Assembly (NCBI GenBank): GCA_017479705.1
Contig: JAFVCA010000038.1
Coordinates: forward strand, 1 to 64,000
Length of the DNA stretch: 64,000 nt
Source: Bacteroidales bacterium
GTDB taxonomy: Bacteria; Bacteroidota; Bacteroidia; Bacteroidales; P3
Reading direction: 5' to 3'
The notes under the pieces are model-generated. The model was not told where the DNA came from. It was given only the letters and a program-made list of their open reading frames with translations, and made no database searches. Shown here piece by piece: positions 34,329 to 43,591 of the stretch. How positions within the stretch are numbered: the stretch's first letter is position 1; each line of letters starts with the position of its first letter. The translations under genes were made by a program, and so were the position numbers.

Positions 34329-37300
34329 TTATCTTACAATTAATTTCGAAGTGGCCTTCTGGCTTCCGACAACCACGTTGACCAGATACATGCCGTGAGG
34401 CAGGGCCTGGCAATTGATGGTGTGGGTGTGGACGCCTTCGGCGAGCATACCGAGGTTCTCGGTGTAGACAACCTTACCCGTGATGTCATAGATGTAGACA
34501 GTGGTCTTGCCAGCCTTGCCAATGGTGAGTTCCATATTGGCATTGTTGACAGCGGGGTTGGGATAGAAACGGACGGCATTGTCGCCAGTGGAAGCGACAG
34601 TGGGGATGTCGAGATAGATTTCCTCGGAGACAATCTCATTGCTGTGGTCAACCACGTAAGAGCTGTCCATGAAGATGCCACGGCCATAGGTTCCAAAATA
34701 CATGGCCTTGCTCCACTTGGTACGCGGATAGACATAGAGCACCTCGCTGACACCATCGTGACCGACATGTTTCACCATGGGGTAGTCATAGGTTACCTGA
34801 TCCATAGCCGTGACGGGGACACCGCGGAAGTCGCCATACTCGCTCCAGCTGGGGCTGGTGAGGCTGGTAGACTTGAAGACACCATCTTCTGTTCCGACAT
34901 AAACCTCGCCCTTGGTGCATTCAATCATAGCACAGTAAGCGGGAATGCTGGTGGGAAGAGGCATGTTGACGATACGGTAGTTGTCGGCGGAGGCATTTTC
35001 GATGCGGACCACGTTGGGGTTGTTGTTGTTGAAGCCGTCGAAAGTGAGGATGATGCAATCGCTACCCTCGCGAGGGTCAACGGTGATGGAGGAGATACGA
35101 CGACCAAAGAAATAGTTGCTGTCGCTAACAAGAATCGTGTCGGTGACCGTCACACGGGTGCTAATCTGATAATTCAGCGCAGCATCGCGGATTGTGCTGA
35201 CAGGCAGATTGTAGTTGACGGAGGTGAGACCGTGGACGCGAGCCACGAAGGACTGCTTGAGGGTGTCGTTCTCAACGACCACAAAAGCGCAGTCGCCATC
35301 CTTTGACATGGCGGCATAGCGGACAACCATGTGAGGTTTGAAGTAACCATTGATACCATAAATATGGCTCCAGAAACGGGTTTCGTTGGTATTGTCAAAC
35401 ACTTTGCGGAAATCGGCGGGGAACCAACAATAGGAGACGTTGGAGTTATCGGGGAGACCTTTCTCGACAGTGACAGCAAGCATACGGCTGGCATACGGCA
35501 CATGAGCGGTCTGATGGAGTTCGTCACGGACGACGAAACTATGGTCAAACACGTGGTAGAAAGGATAGGAAGCATGAGCCGGAGACATGACCATCATCGA
35601 GTCGCCAGCCTGGATGCGGAAATTGAGAGAGAGGTTGTGACGCTCACCATTGCGCAGGATATAGCTGAGGGTGTCGATAGTGAACGTCATGCTGTCATTG
35701 GCTGTGTTGTGATCCGTCTCCCAGAGGTACATCTGACCGATAGCGGGACCGCCCTCAATCTGGTCGGAGGTGAACGCCTGGTCGCTGGTCCAAGTCTGGG
35801 TGTTGGTAAAGTCGGAGTAGTCTGCATAGGCACGACCGATGGAGCCATTGGAAGAAGAGACAAAGAGCGTGCGACGGACAAAGGGAAGATACTGCATGAA
35901 GCGGGAAGCAGCAACCTTACCACCATCGCCTTTCCAAATGATATTGGCCATGTGGTTCATATTGTTGCCTGCGGCATCGTACCAAGTGGAATCGTTGATG
36001 CCACCGTTGTGGGCAACACGAGCCTCAATGAAGGGGTTGGCGTTGCTATTAGCACCTGAAATGATGGACCCGTCAGGAGCAACAGCAAGGCCGTTGATTT
36101 GCACATTGTTCAAACCACGGCTGTAGTTGCTGTAGCCACCCTTGTTAAGATCGGCATATACACCACCATCGGTAGCGAAATAGATTTCAGACACATACCT
36201 CGAATTCTCCTCGTCCCATAACAGTAGCTCGGAAATCTGATGAACTCCGGAATGGACAAACATACGGTTGGAATATACGTATGACATGTAGTCGCCAGCA
36301 TTAAGCTGGTTCTCATTAGAGGTGAGAACCGTCCACTGATAAGGCGAATCGGGCACGAATCCCTGACCAAGCCACACATTGGCTCCGGCAATATAAACTG
36401 TCTCCGGATGGATAGGGTCGACGCTGATGGCACCGCATGTCTTTGCGTTGGCCACAGAATTGAAAGGAGTGACCGTGGTGGAAGAGAGGAGAAGCCAAGA
36501 GTTGGTGTTACGAGTGAGGTAGAGACCTTTCATAAGGCCATTGTCATCGCTGGCCATGGCGTAGAGGTAAGACTCGTCGGAGGGAGCGAGAGCAAGGTCA
36601 ATGTAAGCGGTGCCATGACCAAAACCTTCGCAGCTACCAGTGATATTGACAGGGGTGGAGGCGTTGACGACATCGCTAATCTTATAGAGGCCGCCGCCAC
36701 AGGAGAAGAAGGCGCGGTTATACTGTTTCGACACAACAACCGAACGAATGTTACCCTCGAAAACAGTCTGGGGATTGGTATTCCAATCACTGGCCTGGCG
36801 GATGGTCCAACGGAAAAGGCCTTTGGGGGTAGCAACGAAAACATAGGAAACATTTTCGGATTTCATCATGGACATTGAGTTCACAGAGGCGAAATTGGCA
36901 TCCAGGTCAAAACCAGGGTTGGTCTGATTGAGACGGTTGAAGCTGTTGCTCTTCATGTTGAAAAGGAACAGGCCACGACCGATAGCAGCCATCTTGGTGA
37001 GGTTGGAACCCTTAGGATAGTAGCCCTCGCCTGTAGCAATAAGGATGGTGCTGTCGTCAACCTGAAGCATCCCGCTGATGGGGAGGGTCAGTTCTTTTCC
37101 GTCTAAATAACAAGGTATATAGTTCCATATATCTTGTTCTGCATTGCTGCGAGTATAGAGACCACCTGTTGCAGTTCCCGCATACAATGTTGCATTTAAG
37201 CCTCCATTAGAGCTTACGTTGGAAACAATAATTGAGGTGACGCGACCACCAATATTATCGGGGCCGATTTCAACCAATTTGTTGCTTTGAAAATTTGCTT

Positions 37301-37376
37301 TTTGGGCGGTAGCAGTGCCTGCAAGACAGACGCAGAAACCCACAATCAAGCCGAGAAGTACTTTTCTACTTTTCAT
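34329..37376 (-). CDS. Large beta-propeller-like T9SS type A cargo protein
   Basis: 1015 residues from the ATG at 37376. Signal peptide about 1-25 (ending TATAQ). The body has repeated blade-like segments (GPDNIGGRVTSIIV, LYAGTATGGLYTR, VYVGTEDGVFKST, FGTYGRGIF) typical of sortilin/VPS10 or YVTN-like propellers. The C-terminal T9SS type A domain starts at VRFYPNPAVNN and ends SKLIVR. A secreted or surface-attached binding protein is inferred; no hydrolase catalytic residues were identified. A longer in-frame start at 37412 exists but adds a non-signal tail. It has its own promoter and terminator. Confidence 0.85.
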   Translation of the reverse strand: MKSRKVLLGLIVGFCVCLAGTATAQKANFQSNKLVEIGPDNIGGRVTSIIVSNVSSNGGLNATLYAGTATGGLYTRSNAEQDIWNYIPCYLDGKELTLPISGMLQVDDSTILIATGEGYYPKGSNLTKMAAIGRGLFLFNMKSNSFNRLNQTNPGFDLDANFASVNSMSMMKSENVSYVFVATPKGLFRWTIRQASDWNTNPQTVFEGNIRSVVVSKQYNRAFFSCGGGLYKISDVVNASTPVNITGSCEGFGHGTAYIDLALAPSDESYLYAMASDDNGLMKGLYLTRNTNSWLLLSSTTVTPFNSVANAKTCGAISVDPIHPETVYIAGANVWLGQGFVPDSPYQWTVLTSNENQLNAGDYMSYVYSNRMFVHSGVHQISELLLWDEENSRYVSEIYFATDGGVYADLNKGGYSNYSRGLNNVQINGLAVAPDGSIISGANSNANPFIEARVAHNGGINDSTWYDAAGNNMNHMANIIWKGDGGKVAASRFMQYLPFVRRTLFVSSSNGSIGRAYADYSDFTNTQTWTSDQAFTSDQIEGGPAIGQMYLWETDHNTANDSMTFTIDTLSYILRNGERHNLSLNFRIQAGDSMMVMSPAHASYPFYHVFDHSFVVRDELHQTAHVPYASRMLAVTVEKGLPDNSNVSYCWFPADFRKVFDNTNETRFWSHIYGINGYFKPHMVVRYAAMSKDGDCAFVVVENDTLKQSFVARVHGLTSVNYNLPVSTIRDAALNYQISTRVTVTDTILVSDSNYFFGRRISSITVDPREGSDCIILTFDGFNNNNPNVVRIENASADNYRIVNMPLPTSIPAYCAMIECTKGEVYVGTEDGVFKSTSLTSPSWSEYGDFRGVPVTAMDQVTYDYPMVKHVGHDGVSEVLYVYPRTKWSKAMYFGTYGRGIFMDSSYVVDHSNEIVSEEIYLDIPTVASTGDNAVRFYPNPAVNNANMELTIGKAGKTTVYIYDITGKVVYTENLGMLAEGVHTHTINCQALPHGMYLVNVVVGSQKATSKLIVR

Positions 37377-37429
37377 AAGATATTGATATTTAATTAGATA
37401 TTTAATTTTCATTCAAGTCTTTTAATTAG

Positions 37430-37437
37430 CAAAGATA
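37430..37437 (-). promoter_or_regulatory. Promoter -7 element for the propeller protein
   Basis: CAAAGATA on the plus strand reads TATCTTTG on the minus strand, followed upstream by a T/A-rich tract. Confidence 0.65.
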
Positions 37438-37660
37438 CATTTTTTTTCTATAATAATGACCTTTTCGTGCTAAAAAAACAAAAAAAGTGTTTTTGTTGCA
37501 ATAAAAAAAAGTGGGGGGCGTTATCTTGGCAAAATTCCGACAGAAGGGAGTCAACACCCTATCGGACATACAAAAGTGTATGGCGACGGGCTGAAAGAAC
37601 CCCTTAAGGATTATTATTAGTAGGACAGGTTACAATACTATGAATCAATAAAAACAATAT

Positions 37661-38656
37661 ATGGAAGAATTTGTCAATATCCAAGAATTGAATGAGCGTA
37701 TAGCCCGGGAGAGTGCCTTTGTGGACGCCCTGACGCTCGAACTGCGCAAAAACATCATCGGGCAGAAACACATGCTGGAAGGATTGATGATTGGACTGCT
37801 GAGCAATGGACACATCCTGCTTGAGGGCGTGCCCGGTTTGGCCAAGACACTCACCATCACGTCACTGGCAAAGGCTATTGACGCCAAGTTCAGCCGCATA
37901 CAGTTCACCCCCGACCTGCTGCCCGCCGACTTGTTGGGCACCATGATCTATAGTCAAAAGACCGAGACTTTCAACGTCAAGAAGGGCCCCATCTTCTCCA
38001 ACTTCATCCTTGCCGACGAGATCAACAGAGCACCAGCCAAAGTGCAAAGCGCATTGTTGGAAGCCATGCAGGAACGCCAAGTGACCATCGGCGAAACCAC
38101 CTACAAACTGGAAGAGCCATTCTTGGTCATGGCAACACAGAACCCCATTGAGCAAGAAGGCACCTACCCCCTGCCCGAAGCCCAGGTGGACCGTTTCATG
38201 CTGAAAGTGGTCATCTCCTACCCCCAGAAAGAGGAGGAACGCCAGATTCTCCATCAGCAGATGGCGGGTACCAACACCGACCAACGCCCCATCCTGTCGC
38301 CTGCCGACATTCTTAAAGCACGTTCTCTGGTCCGCGAGGTGTACATGGATGAAAAAATTGAGAATTACATTACCGATATTATTTTTGCCACCCGCTACCC
38401 CGAACAGTATGGACTGAACAGCCTGAAGGGCATGATCAGCTATGGTGCCTCCCCCCGTGGAAGCATCAACCTTGCCTTGGCCTCAAAGGCTTACGCCTTC
38501 ATGCGCCGCCGTGGCTACGTCATCCCCGAAGATGTCCGCGCCATGGCCATGGATGTGCTGCGTCACCGTGTGGGCCTCACCTACGAAGCCGAAGCCGAAA
38601 ACGTGACCAGCGAAGAGGTAGTGAACGAAATCCTCAACCGCGTCGACGTTCCCTAA
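37661..38656 (+). CDS. moxR: MoxR-family AAA+ ATPase
   Basis: 331 residues. Walker A GVPGLAKT near residues 53-60; Walker B and sensor region FILADEINRAPAKVQSALLE; conserved ATQNPIEQEGTYPLPEAQ. MoxR ATPases act as chaperones for von Willebrand A proteins and here head the aerotolerance operon. A weak promoter-like TATCTTGG lies at 37522-37529. The DUF58 and Bat genes follow on the same strand with short gaps. Confidence 0.95.
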   Translation: MEEFVNIQELNERIARESAFVDALTLELRKNIIGQKHMLEGLMIGLLSNGHILLEGVPGLAKTLTITSLAKAIDAKFSRIQFTPDLLPADLLGTMIYSQKTETFNVKKGPIFSNFILADEINRAPAKVQSALLEAMQERQVTIGETTYKLEEPFLVMATQNPIEQEGTYPLPEAQVDRFMLKVVISYPQKEEERQILHQQMAGTNTDQRPILSPADILKARSLVREVYMDEKIENYITDIIFATRYPEQYGLNSLKGMISYGASPRGSINLALASKAYAFMRRRGYVIPEDVRAMAMDVLRHRVGLTYEAEAENVTSEEVVNEILNRVDVP

Positions 38657-38742
38657 ACAGAGCACCCGTAACTGACACACTCTCATCCTCAGCGGCGGGG
38701 CGGGCTCCCCACCAGTTTTTTTCATACTGCCCGCAATAATTT

Positions 38743-39633
38743 ATGGAACAGAACAACGAAATACTAAAAAAGGTACGCAAGATTGAGATAAAGGCTCGTG
38801 GATTGTCGCGGCAACTCTTCTCCGGCGAGTATCACAGCGCTTTCAAAGGGCGTGGCATGGCCTTCAGCGAGGTGCGCGAATACCAATACGGCGACGACAT
38901 TCGCAGCATCGACTGGAACGTCACTGCCCGTCTGCACCACCCGTATGTGAAGATTTTCGAAGAAGAACGCGAGTTGACCGTGATGCTGCTGGTTGACGTG
39001 AGCGGATCCAATCGGTTCGGCACCCACCACCAGTTTAAGGAAGAACTGGTGGCCGAAGTGGCCGCCACCTTGGCCTTCAGCGCCATCCAAAACAACGACA
39101 AAGTGGGCGTAATCCTGTTCAGCGACAGAATTGAGAAGTTCATTCCCCCCAAAAAGGGCAGCAGCCACATCCTGCGCATTATCCGGGAACTTATCACGTT
39201 CAAACCCTCCAGCAACGGAACCGACCTCTCCCAGGCATTAGGCTACTTCTCTAACGTCATCAAGAAAAGATGCACAGCGTTTCTGCTGAGCGACTTCTAC
39301 GACGACAACTACACCGATGCCCTGAAAATTGCATCAAGCAAACACGACCTGGTAGCCATCCGCATTGCCGACGAGCGCGAAGTGCGACTCCCTGACTTGG
39401 GTCTTGCCAAATTCTACGACCCCGAAACCGACGAGACCATTTGGATTGACACTGCCGACCCAACCATACGCCGTGATTTCGAATCCCGTTATGCCGCCCA
39501 TGTCAACCACGTGGAGGAGTCATTGCGCAAGTACGGCATAGACCGCACCATCCTTTATACTGGCGAGGACTATGTAAAAGAACTGAAAAGACTTTTCGAA
39601 CGGCGGTCAGGCTCGGTCAGCCGTCACGGATAG
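38743..39633 (+). CDS. DUF58 protein of the Bat operon
   Basis: 296 residues. It carries the DUF58 core (FKGRGMAFSEVREYQYGDDIRSIDWNV pattern near residues 30-57) and a von Willebrand A-like metal site LLVDVSGSNRFG. No transmembrane segment is obvious. In Bacteroidetes it always accompanies moxR and the bat genes, and probably works with MoxR on envelope or stress functions; the biochemical role is unproven. The gap to moxR is 86 bp. Confidence 0.92.
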   Translation: MEQNNEILKKVRKIEIKARGLSRQLFSGEYHSAFKGRGMAFSEVREYQYGDDIRSIDWNVTARLHHPYVKIFEEERELTVMLLVDVSGSNRFGTHHQFKEELVAEVAATLAFSAIQNNDKVGVILFSDRIEKFIPPKKGSSHILRIIRELITFKPSSNGTDLSQALGYFSNVIKKRCTAFLLSDFYDDNYTDALKIASSKHDLVAIRIADEREVRLPDLGLAKFYDPETDETIWIDTADPTIRRDFESRYAAHVNHVEESLRKYGIDRTILYTGEDYVKELKRLFERRSGSVSRHG

Positions 39634-39706
39634 CCTAAACTCAACAATCACCCTCCTGCTTTTTTCGGACATCACCAAGAGCCGAGGGCTATTAAGAAAT
39701 ATAACA

Positions 39707-40636
39707 ATGAAGAAATCATTCATCATATTAGGGCTCTGCATGGTCTGGCTGATTGGACACGCCTCAGCGCAGGACACCGCGTCCACTGCTGACATGCAAT
39801 ACCATTTCAAGCTGGACAGCTCCACCATTGCAATAGGCGACCAAACCATCCTTTCCATTGCGCGGACACCCATTTACCCTTCACTCGACGACCTGTCCAA
39901 CAACGACATTGTGGCCGTTCGCCAATGGATAGACACCACTGACGGAACCCTCTACACTGCGCTGACCAGTTTTGAAGAAGGCGAACACTGGTTGCACATC
40001 GGCAGTGACTCCGTGATGCTGACCGTAAACGACGTGGCCAATGTCGACACCACCAGCACTGAAATCCGCGACATCGCGGGCATTATGAACCAGCCCTACA
40101 CCTTTGGCGAGATTGCCCGCACCGTACTCTTTTTCTTCTTGTTCTGGGCTGTGGTTGCAGCCGCCGTGCTCCTCTACATCCGCATCAAACGGCACAAGCC
40201 CCTCATCAGTCTCCCACAGGTGCCTCCCCTGCCCCCCGACACCCGTGCCCTGCAACGCCTCGAAGAGCTGCGGCAGCAACAACTATGGCAACAAGGACGA
40301 GTAAAAGAATACTACACCGAACTGACCGACACCGTGCGTGTCTACCTCGAAGAGGCTTACCACATTCAGTCCACCGAGATGACTACGGACCAGACCCTCG
40401 ATGCGTTCCGTGGCTGCAAAGGCTATAGTACGGACAATGCCTCCACCCTGAGCCAGATTCTGCAAGCTGCAGACATGGTGAAGTTTGCCAAATCCATGCC
40501 CCAGCCCTATCAGCACGACATGGCATTGAACCAAGGCATCGCCTTCATCAAGCAAACCGCTGCCCTTAACCCCCAACCCGAGCCGACAGCCGAGAGCGAA
40601 AGCGAACCCTCAACACCAAACACCACTGAATCATGA
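39707..40636 (+). CDS. Bat operon membrane protein of unknown function
   Basis: 309 residues. Signal peptide (about 1-21, ASAQ), an extracytoplasmic domain, one transmembrane helix at about 142-164, then a cytoplasmic helical segment (EELRQQQLWQQGRVKEYYT, VRVYLEEAYHI) resembling DUF4381-type proteins, and an acidic tail. This extra gene between DUF58 and batA is common in Bacteroidetes operons. Its stop overlaps the batA start (ATGA). Confidence 0.8.
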   Translation: MKKSFIILGLCMVWLIGHASAQDTASTADMQYHFKLDSSTIAIGDQTILSIARTPIYPSLDDLSNNDIVAVRQWIDTTDGTLYTALTSFEEGEHWLHIGSDSVMLTVNDVANVDTTSTEIRDIAGIMNQPYTFGEIARTVLFFFLFWAVVAAAVLLYIRIKRHKPLISLPQVPPLPPDTRALQRLEELRQQQLWQQGRVKEYYTELTDTVRVYLEEAYHIQSTEMTTDQTLDAFRGCKGYSTDNASTLSQILQAADMVKFAKSMPQPYQHDMALNQGIAFIKQTAALNPQPEPTAESESEPSTPNTTES

Positions 40637-41631
40637 ACCATATCACTTTTGCCCACCCCTATCTGCTACTGCTGCTGCTCATCATCCCACTGATGGTGGT
40701 GTGGTACGTGATGCGCTACAGGAAGCAAAAACCAGCCCTTCAGTTTTCCAACATCAGCCTGTTCAAAGGTGTGCACAAGACCTTCCGCCAGCGGGCATAC
40801 CCTCTCCTCTTCATCCTCCGCATGGTTGCCGTGGGTGCCATCGTCATTGCCCTGGCCCGCCCTCAGAGCATGCTCAGCCGTCAAGAGATGAAGGTGGAGG
40901 GCATAGACATTGTTCTGGCCATGGACGTCAGCGGAAGCATGCTGGCCGAAGACTTCAAGCCCAACCGTCTTGAGGCCGCCAAGAACGTTGCTTCCGACTT
41001 TATCGAGGGGCGCAAGAACGACCGTATGGGTCTGGTTGTCTTCTCCGGCGAGGCCTTCACCCAAGTACCTCTCACCATTGACCACAACGTGCTCCTCAAA
41101 CAGCTCGCCACCCTTAAAAGCGGCATGATAAAGGACGGCACCGCTCTCGGCGACGGCCTTGCCACAGCCATCAACCGCATCAAAGAGAGCGAGGCAAAGA
41201 GCAAAGTCATCATCCTGCTGACCGACGGCGTAAACAACCAAGGTGCCGTTGACCCGCAGAGTGCCGCCGAGATTGCAGCCCTCTACAACATCCGTCTCTA
41301 CACTATCGGTGTCGGCACCAAAGGCCTTGCCCCTTATCCTTTCCGCGACCCCTTTGGCCGCATCCGCTATCAGAATGTCCCCGTCGAACTGGATGAACCC
41401 CTTCTGACACAGATGGCTCAATCCACCACCGACGGACAATATTTCCGTGCCACCAACAAAAAATCCCTCCAACAAATCTTCAAGCAAATCGACGAGATGG
41501 AGAAAAGCAGAATCGACGTCACCCAATACGCCCAAACCAAGGACGAGTACCTCGGCTGGCTCATTCTTGCCGCCCTCGCCCTGCTGACCGAGATATTGCT
41601 GGGTCTCTTCTACTTCCGCAGCACCCCCTAA
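40633..41631 (+). CDS. batA: Aerotolerance protein BatA (von Willebrand A domain)
   Basis: 332 residues. Two N-terminal membrane helices, then a VWA domain with MIDAS motif DVSGS (near residue 98) and a conserved DGVNNQG segment, and a C-terminal membrane helix. BatA was described in Bacteroides fragilis aerotolerance. It overlaps the preceding gene by 4 bp and is followed by batB after 28 bp. Confidence 0.95.
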   Translation: MNHITFAHPYLLLLLLIIPLMVVWYVMRYRKQKPALQFSNISLFKGVHKTFRQRAYPLLFILRMVAVGAIVIALARPQSMLSRQEMKVEGIDIVLAMDVSGSMLAEDFKPNRLEAAKNVASDFIEGRKNDRMGLVVFSGEAFTQVPLTIDHNVLLKQLATLKSGMIKDGTALGDGLATAINRIKESEAKSKVIILLTDGVNNQGAVDPQSAAEIAALYNIRLYTIGVGTKGLAPYPFRDPFGRIRYQNVPVELDEPLLTQMAQSTTDGQYFRATNKKSLQQIFKQIDEMEKSRIDVTQYAQTKDEYLGWLILAALALLTEILLGLFYFRSTP

Positions 41632-41659
41632 CATACACAACATTCAAAATCATCCTGCA

Positions 41660-42724
41660 ATGATACATTTCGAACATCCCCAAATACTCTGGCTCCTGCT
41701 CCTCGTCCCCCTCTTTGTGGGGCTGTGGATATGGCTTCTTTTCCGCAACAAAAAACGCCTTGAGCAGTTTGCCGACAGCACCATGTTTGGACGGCTCATC
41801 CCCGACGCCTCCTCATGGCGTCCGTCCCTCAAATTCGGCCTTATCATGCTTGGTGCCACCTTCCTCATTCTGGCCTTGGCCAACCCGCAGGAAGGCAGCA
41901 AAATGGTGAAAGGCGAACGCATCGGCAGCGACATTGCCATCTGTCTTGACATATCCAACAGCATGATGGCCGAAGACATCCAGCCCAACCGCCTTGAACG
42001 CAGCAAACGCACCATCAACAACCTCCTCAGTGCTCTTGGCAGCGACCGCATCTCCCTTGTGGTCTTTGCGGGCAGCAGCTATGTCCAGATGCCCCTCACC
42101 AACGACTACAGCGCCGTGAAGCTCTTCCTGGACCAGATAGACTGCAACCTCATCAGTGCCCAGGGCACAGCCATAGGCGATGCCATTGAGAAAGGCATGG
42201 AGACCTTCGGCTACGGCGACCCCGACCGCGAGTGGGTGAAGAACCAAGGCCGCGCCATCATCGTCATCTCCGACGGCGAGAACTTTGAGGACGACGCCCA
42301 AGCCGCAGCCCGCAAGGCCGCCAGCGAGGGCATCAGCGTCTGCACCATCGGCATGGGCCTTGCCGAAGGCACCCCCATCCCCGAATACCGCGGCAACCAG
42401 CGTGTAGGCTACAAACGCGACCGCAATGGCAACACCGTCACCACCCATCTGGACGAGGCCACCCTCACCTCCATTGCTCAGGCGGGCAATGGCATCTACG
42501 TCCGCGCCACCAACATCAACTCCGGCGTGCAGGAGATTGTCCGTCTTATCGAAGGTCTTGAAAAGGACCACTATGGCGAGGCCATCTTCTCCGAATACGA
42601 GAGCCGCTACCAGTACCCCCTTGCTGCCGCCCTCGTCTGCCTCATTGCAGAGCTCCTCATCTTTGAACGCCGCAACAAGAAATTCAATATCGACAAACTG
42701 CTGAACGAAAGGAACACCAAGTAA
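41660..42724 (+). CDS. batB: Aerotolerance protein BatB (von Willebrand A domain)
   Basis: 354 residues. N-terminal membrane helices, a VWA domain with MIDAS variant DISNS (near residue 97) and DGENFEDDA, and a C-terminal helix near residue 318. It resembles BatA and probably arose by duplication. Part of the same transcription unit. Confidence 0.94.
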   Translation: MIHFEHPQILWLLLLVPLFVGLWIWLLFRNKKRLEQFADSTMFGRLIPDASSWRPSLKFGLIMLGATFLILALANPQEGSKMVKGERIGSDIAICLDISNSMMAEDIQPNRLERSKRTINNLLSALGSDRISLVVFAGSSYVQMPLTNDYSAVKLFLDQIDCNLISAQGTAIGDAIEKGMETFGYGDPDREWVKNQGRAIIVISDGENFEDDAQAAARKAASEGISVCTIGMGLAEGTPIPEYRGNQRVGYKRDRNGNTVTTHLDEATLTSIAQAGNGIYVRATNINSGVQEIVRLIEGLEKDHYGEAIFSEYESRYQYPLAAALVCLIAELLIFERRNKKFNIDKLLNERNTK

Positions 42725-42741
42725 TCATACCCCATCCGACA

Positions 42742-43548
42742 ATGAAAACCTCACGATACATACCATTGCTCCTCCTTGCGCTCTGTCTGCCCGCACTCCT
42801 TTCGGCACAGAGCAGCTCCGTGCGCAAAGAGACCCGCCAGGGCAACCGCGAATACAAGTCGCAGCACTACGACCGCGCCGAAGTCAACTACCGCCGTGCA
42901 CTCCACGAGGACAGCACTGCCTACCGCGCACAATACAACCTCGGCAACACCCTCTACCGACAGAAAAAGTACGACGAAGCCATCCAACACTACGACCATG
43001 CCCTCACCCAACCCGGGCTCAAAGACAAGGAGCGCAGCCAAATACTCCACAACCGTGGCAACAGCTACCTGAAGGCCGGTCTGGCCAAAGAGAACCGCGC
43101 CGAAGGCATGCAGCAATTCCAACAGGCCGTCAACGACTACCAAGAGGCTCTCAAACTCTCACCCAAAAACGACGACACCCGCTACAACCTCTCCTACGCA
43201 AAAAAAATGCTCCAGCAAGCACAGCAACAGCAGCAGCAACAACAAGGCGGCGGCCAGAATCAAGACAACAAGGACAAGAAAGACAACAAAGACAAGCAGG
43301 GCAACAACGGTCAAGACAAGCAGCAACAGCAACAAGACCAAAACAACCAACAGCAACAACAGCAGCAAAACCAACAAAACCAGCAAGACCGTCAACAGCA
43401 AAAGCAACAGCAGCGCCAACAGCAGCAAAAGAAACAAGATGCCGAGCGACTGCTCGAAGCAGTGAAGAACAACGAAAAGAACACCATGAAGGAGAACGCC
43501 AAGAAGGTGGAAGTGGCCGCTCCCCGCAACATTGAAAAAGACTGGTAG
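42742..43548 (+). CDS. batC: Aerotolerance protein BatC (TPR, Gln-rich)
   Basis: 268 residues. Signal peptide, TPR repeats at about 25-155 (YRAQYNLGNTLYRQKKYDEA), then a very Gln-rich region at about 155-235 with runs of Q broken by N, D and K, and a basic C-terminal tail. TPRs imply protein binding. The Gln tract is encoded by CAG/CAA runs and may be length-variable. Its stop lies 43 bp before the batD start. Confidence 0.92.
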   Translation: MKTSRYIPLLLLALCLPALLSAQSSSVRKETRQGNREYKSQHYDRAEVNYRRALHEDSTAYRAQYNLGNTLYRQKKYDEAIQHYDHALTQPGLKDKERSQILHNRGNSYLKAGLAKENRAEGMQQFQQAVNDYQEALKLSPKNDDTRYNLSYAKKMLQQAQQQQQQQQGGGQNQDNKDKKDNKDKQGNNGQDKQQQQQDQNNQQQQQQQNQQNQQDRQQQKQQQRQQQQKKQDAERLLEAVKNNEKNTMKENAKKVEVAAPRNIEKDW

Positions 43549-43591
43549 CGAAAAGCCCTTATTTCCGTTCGGGCACATAAACTCTGATATT

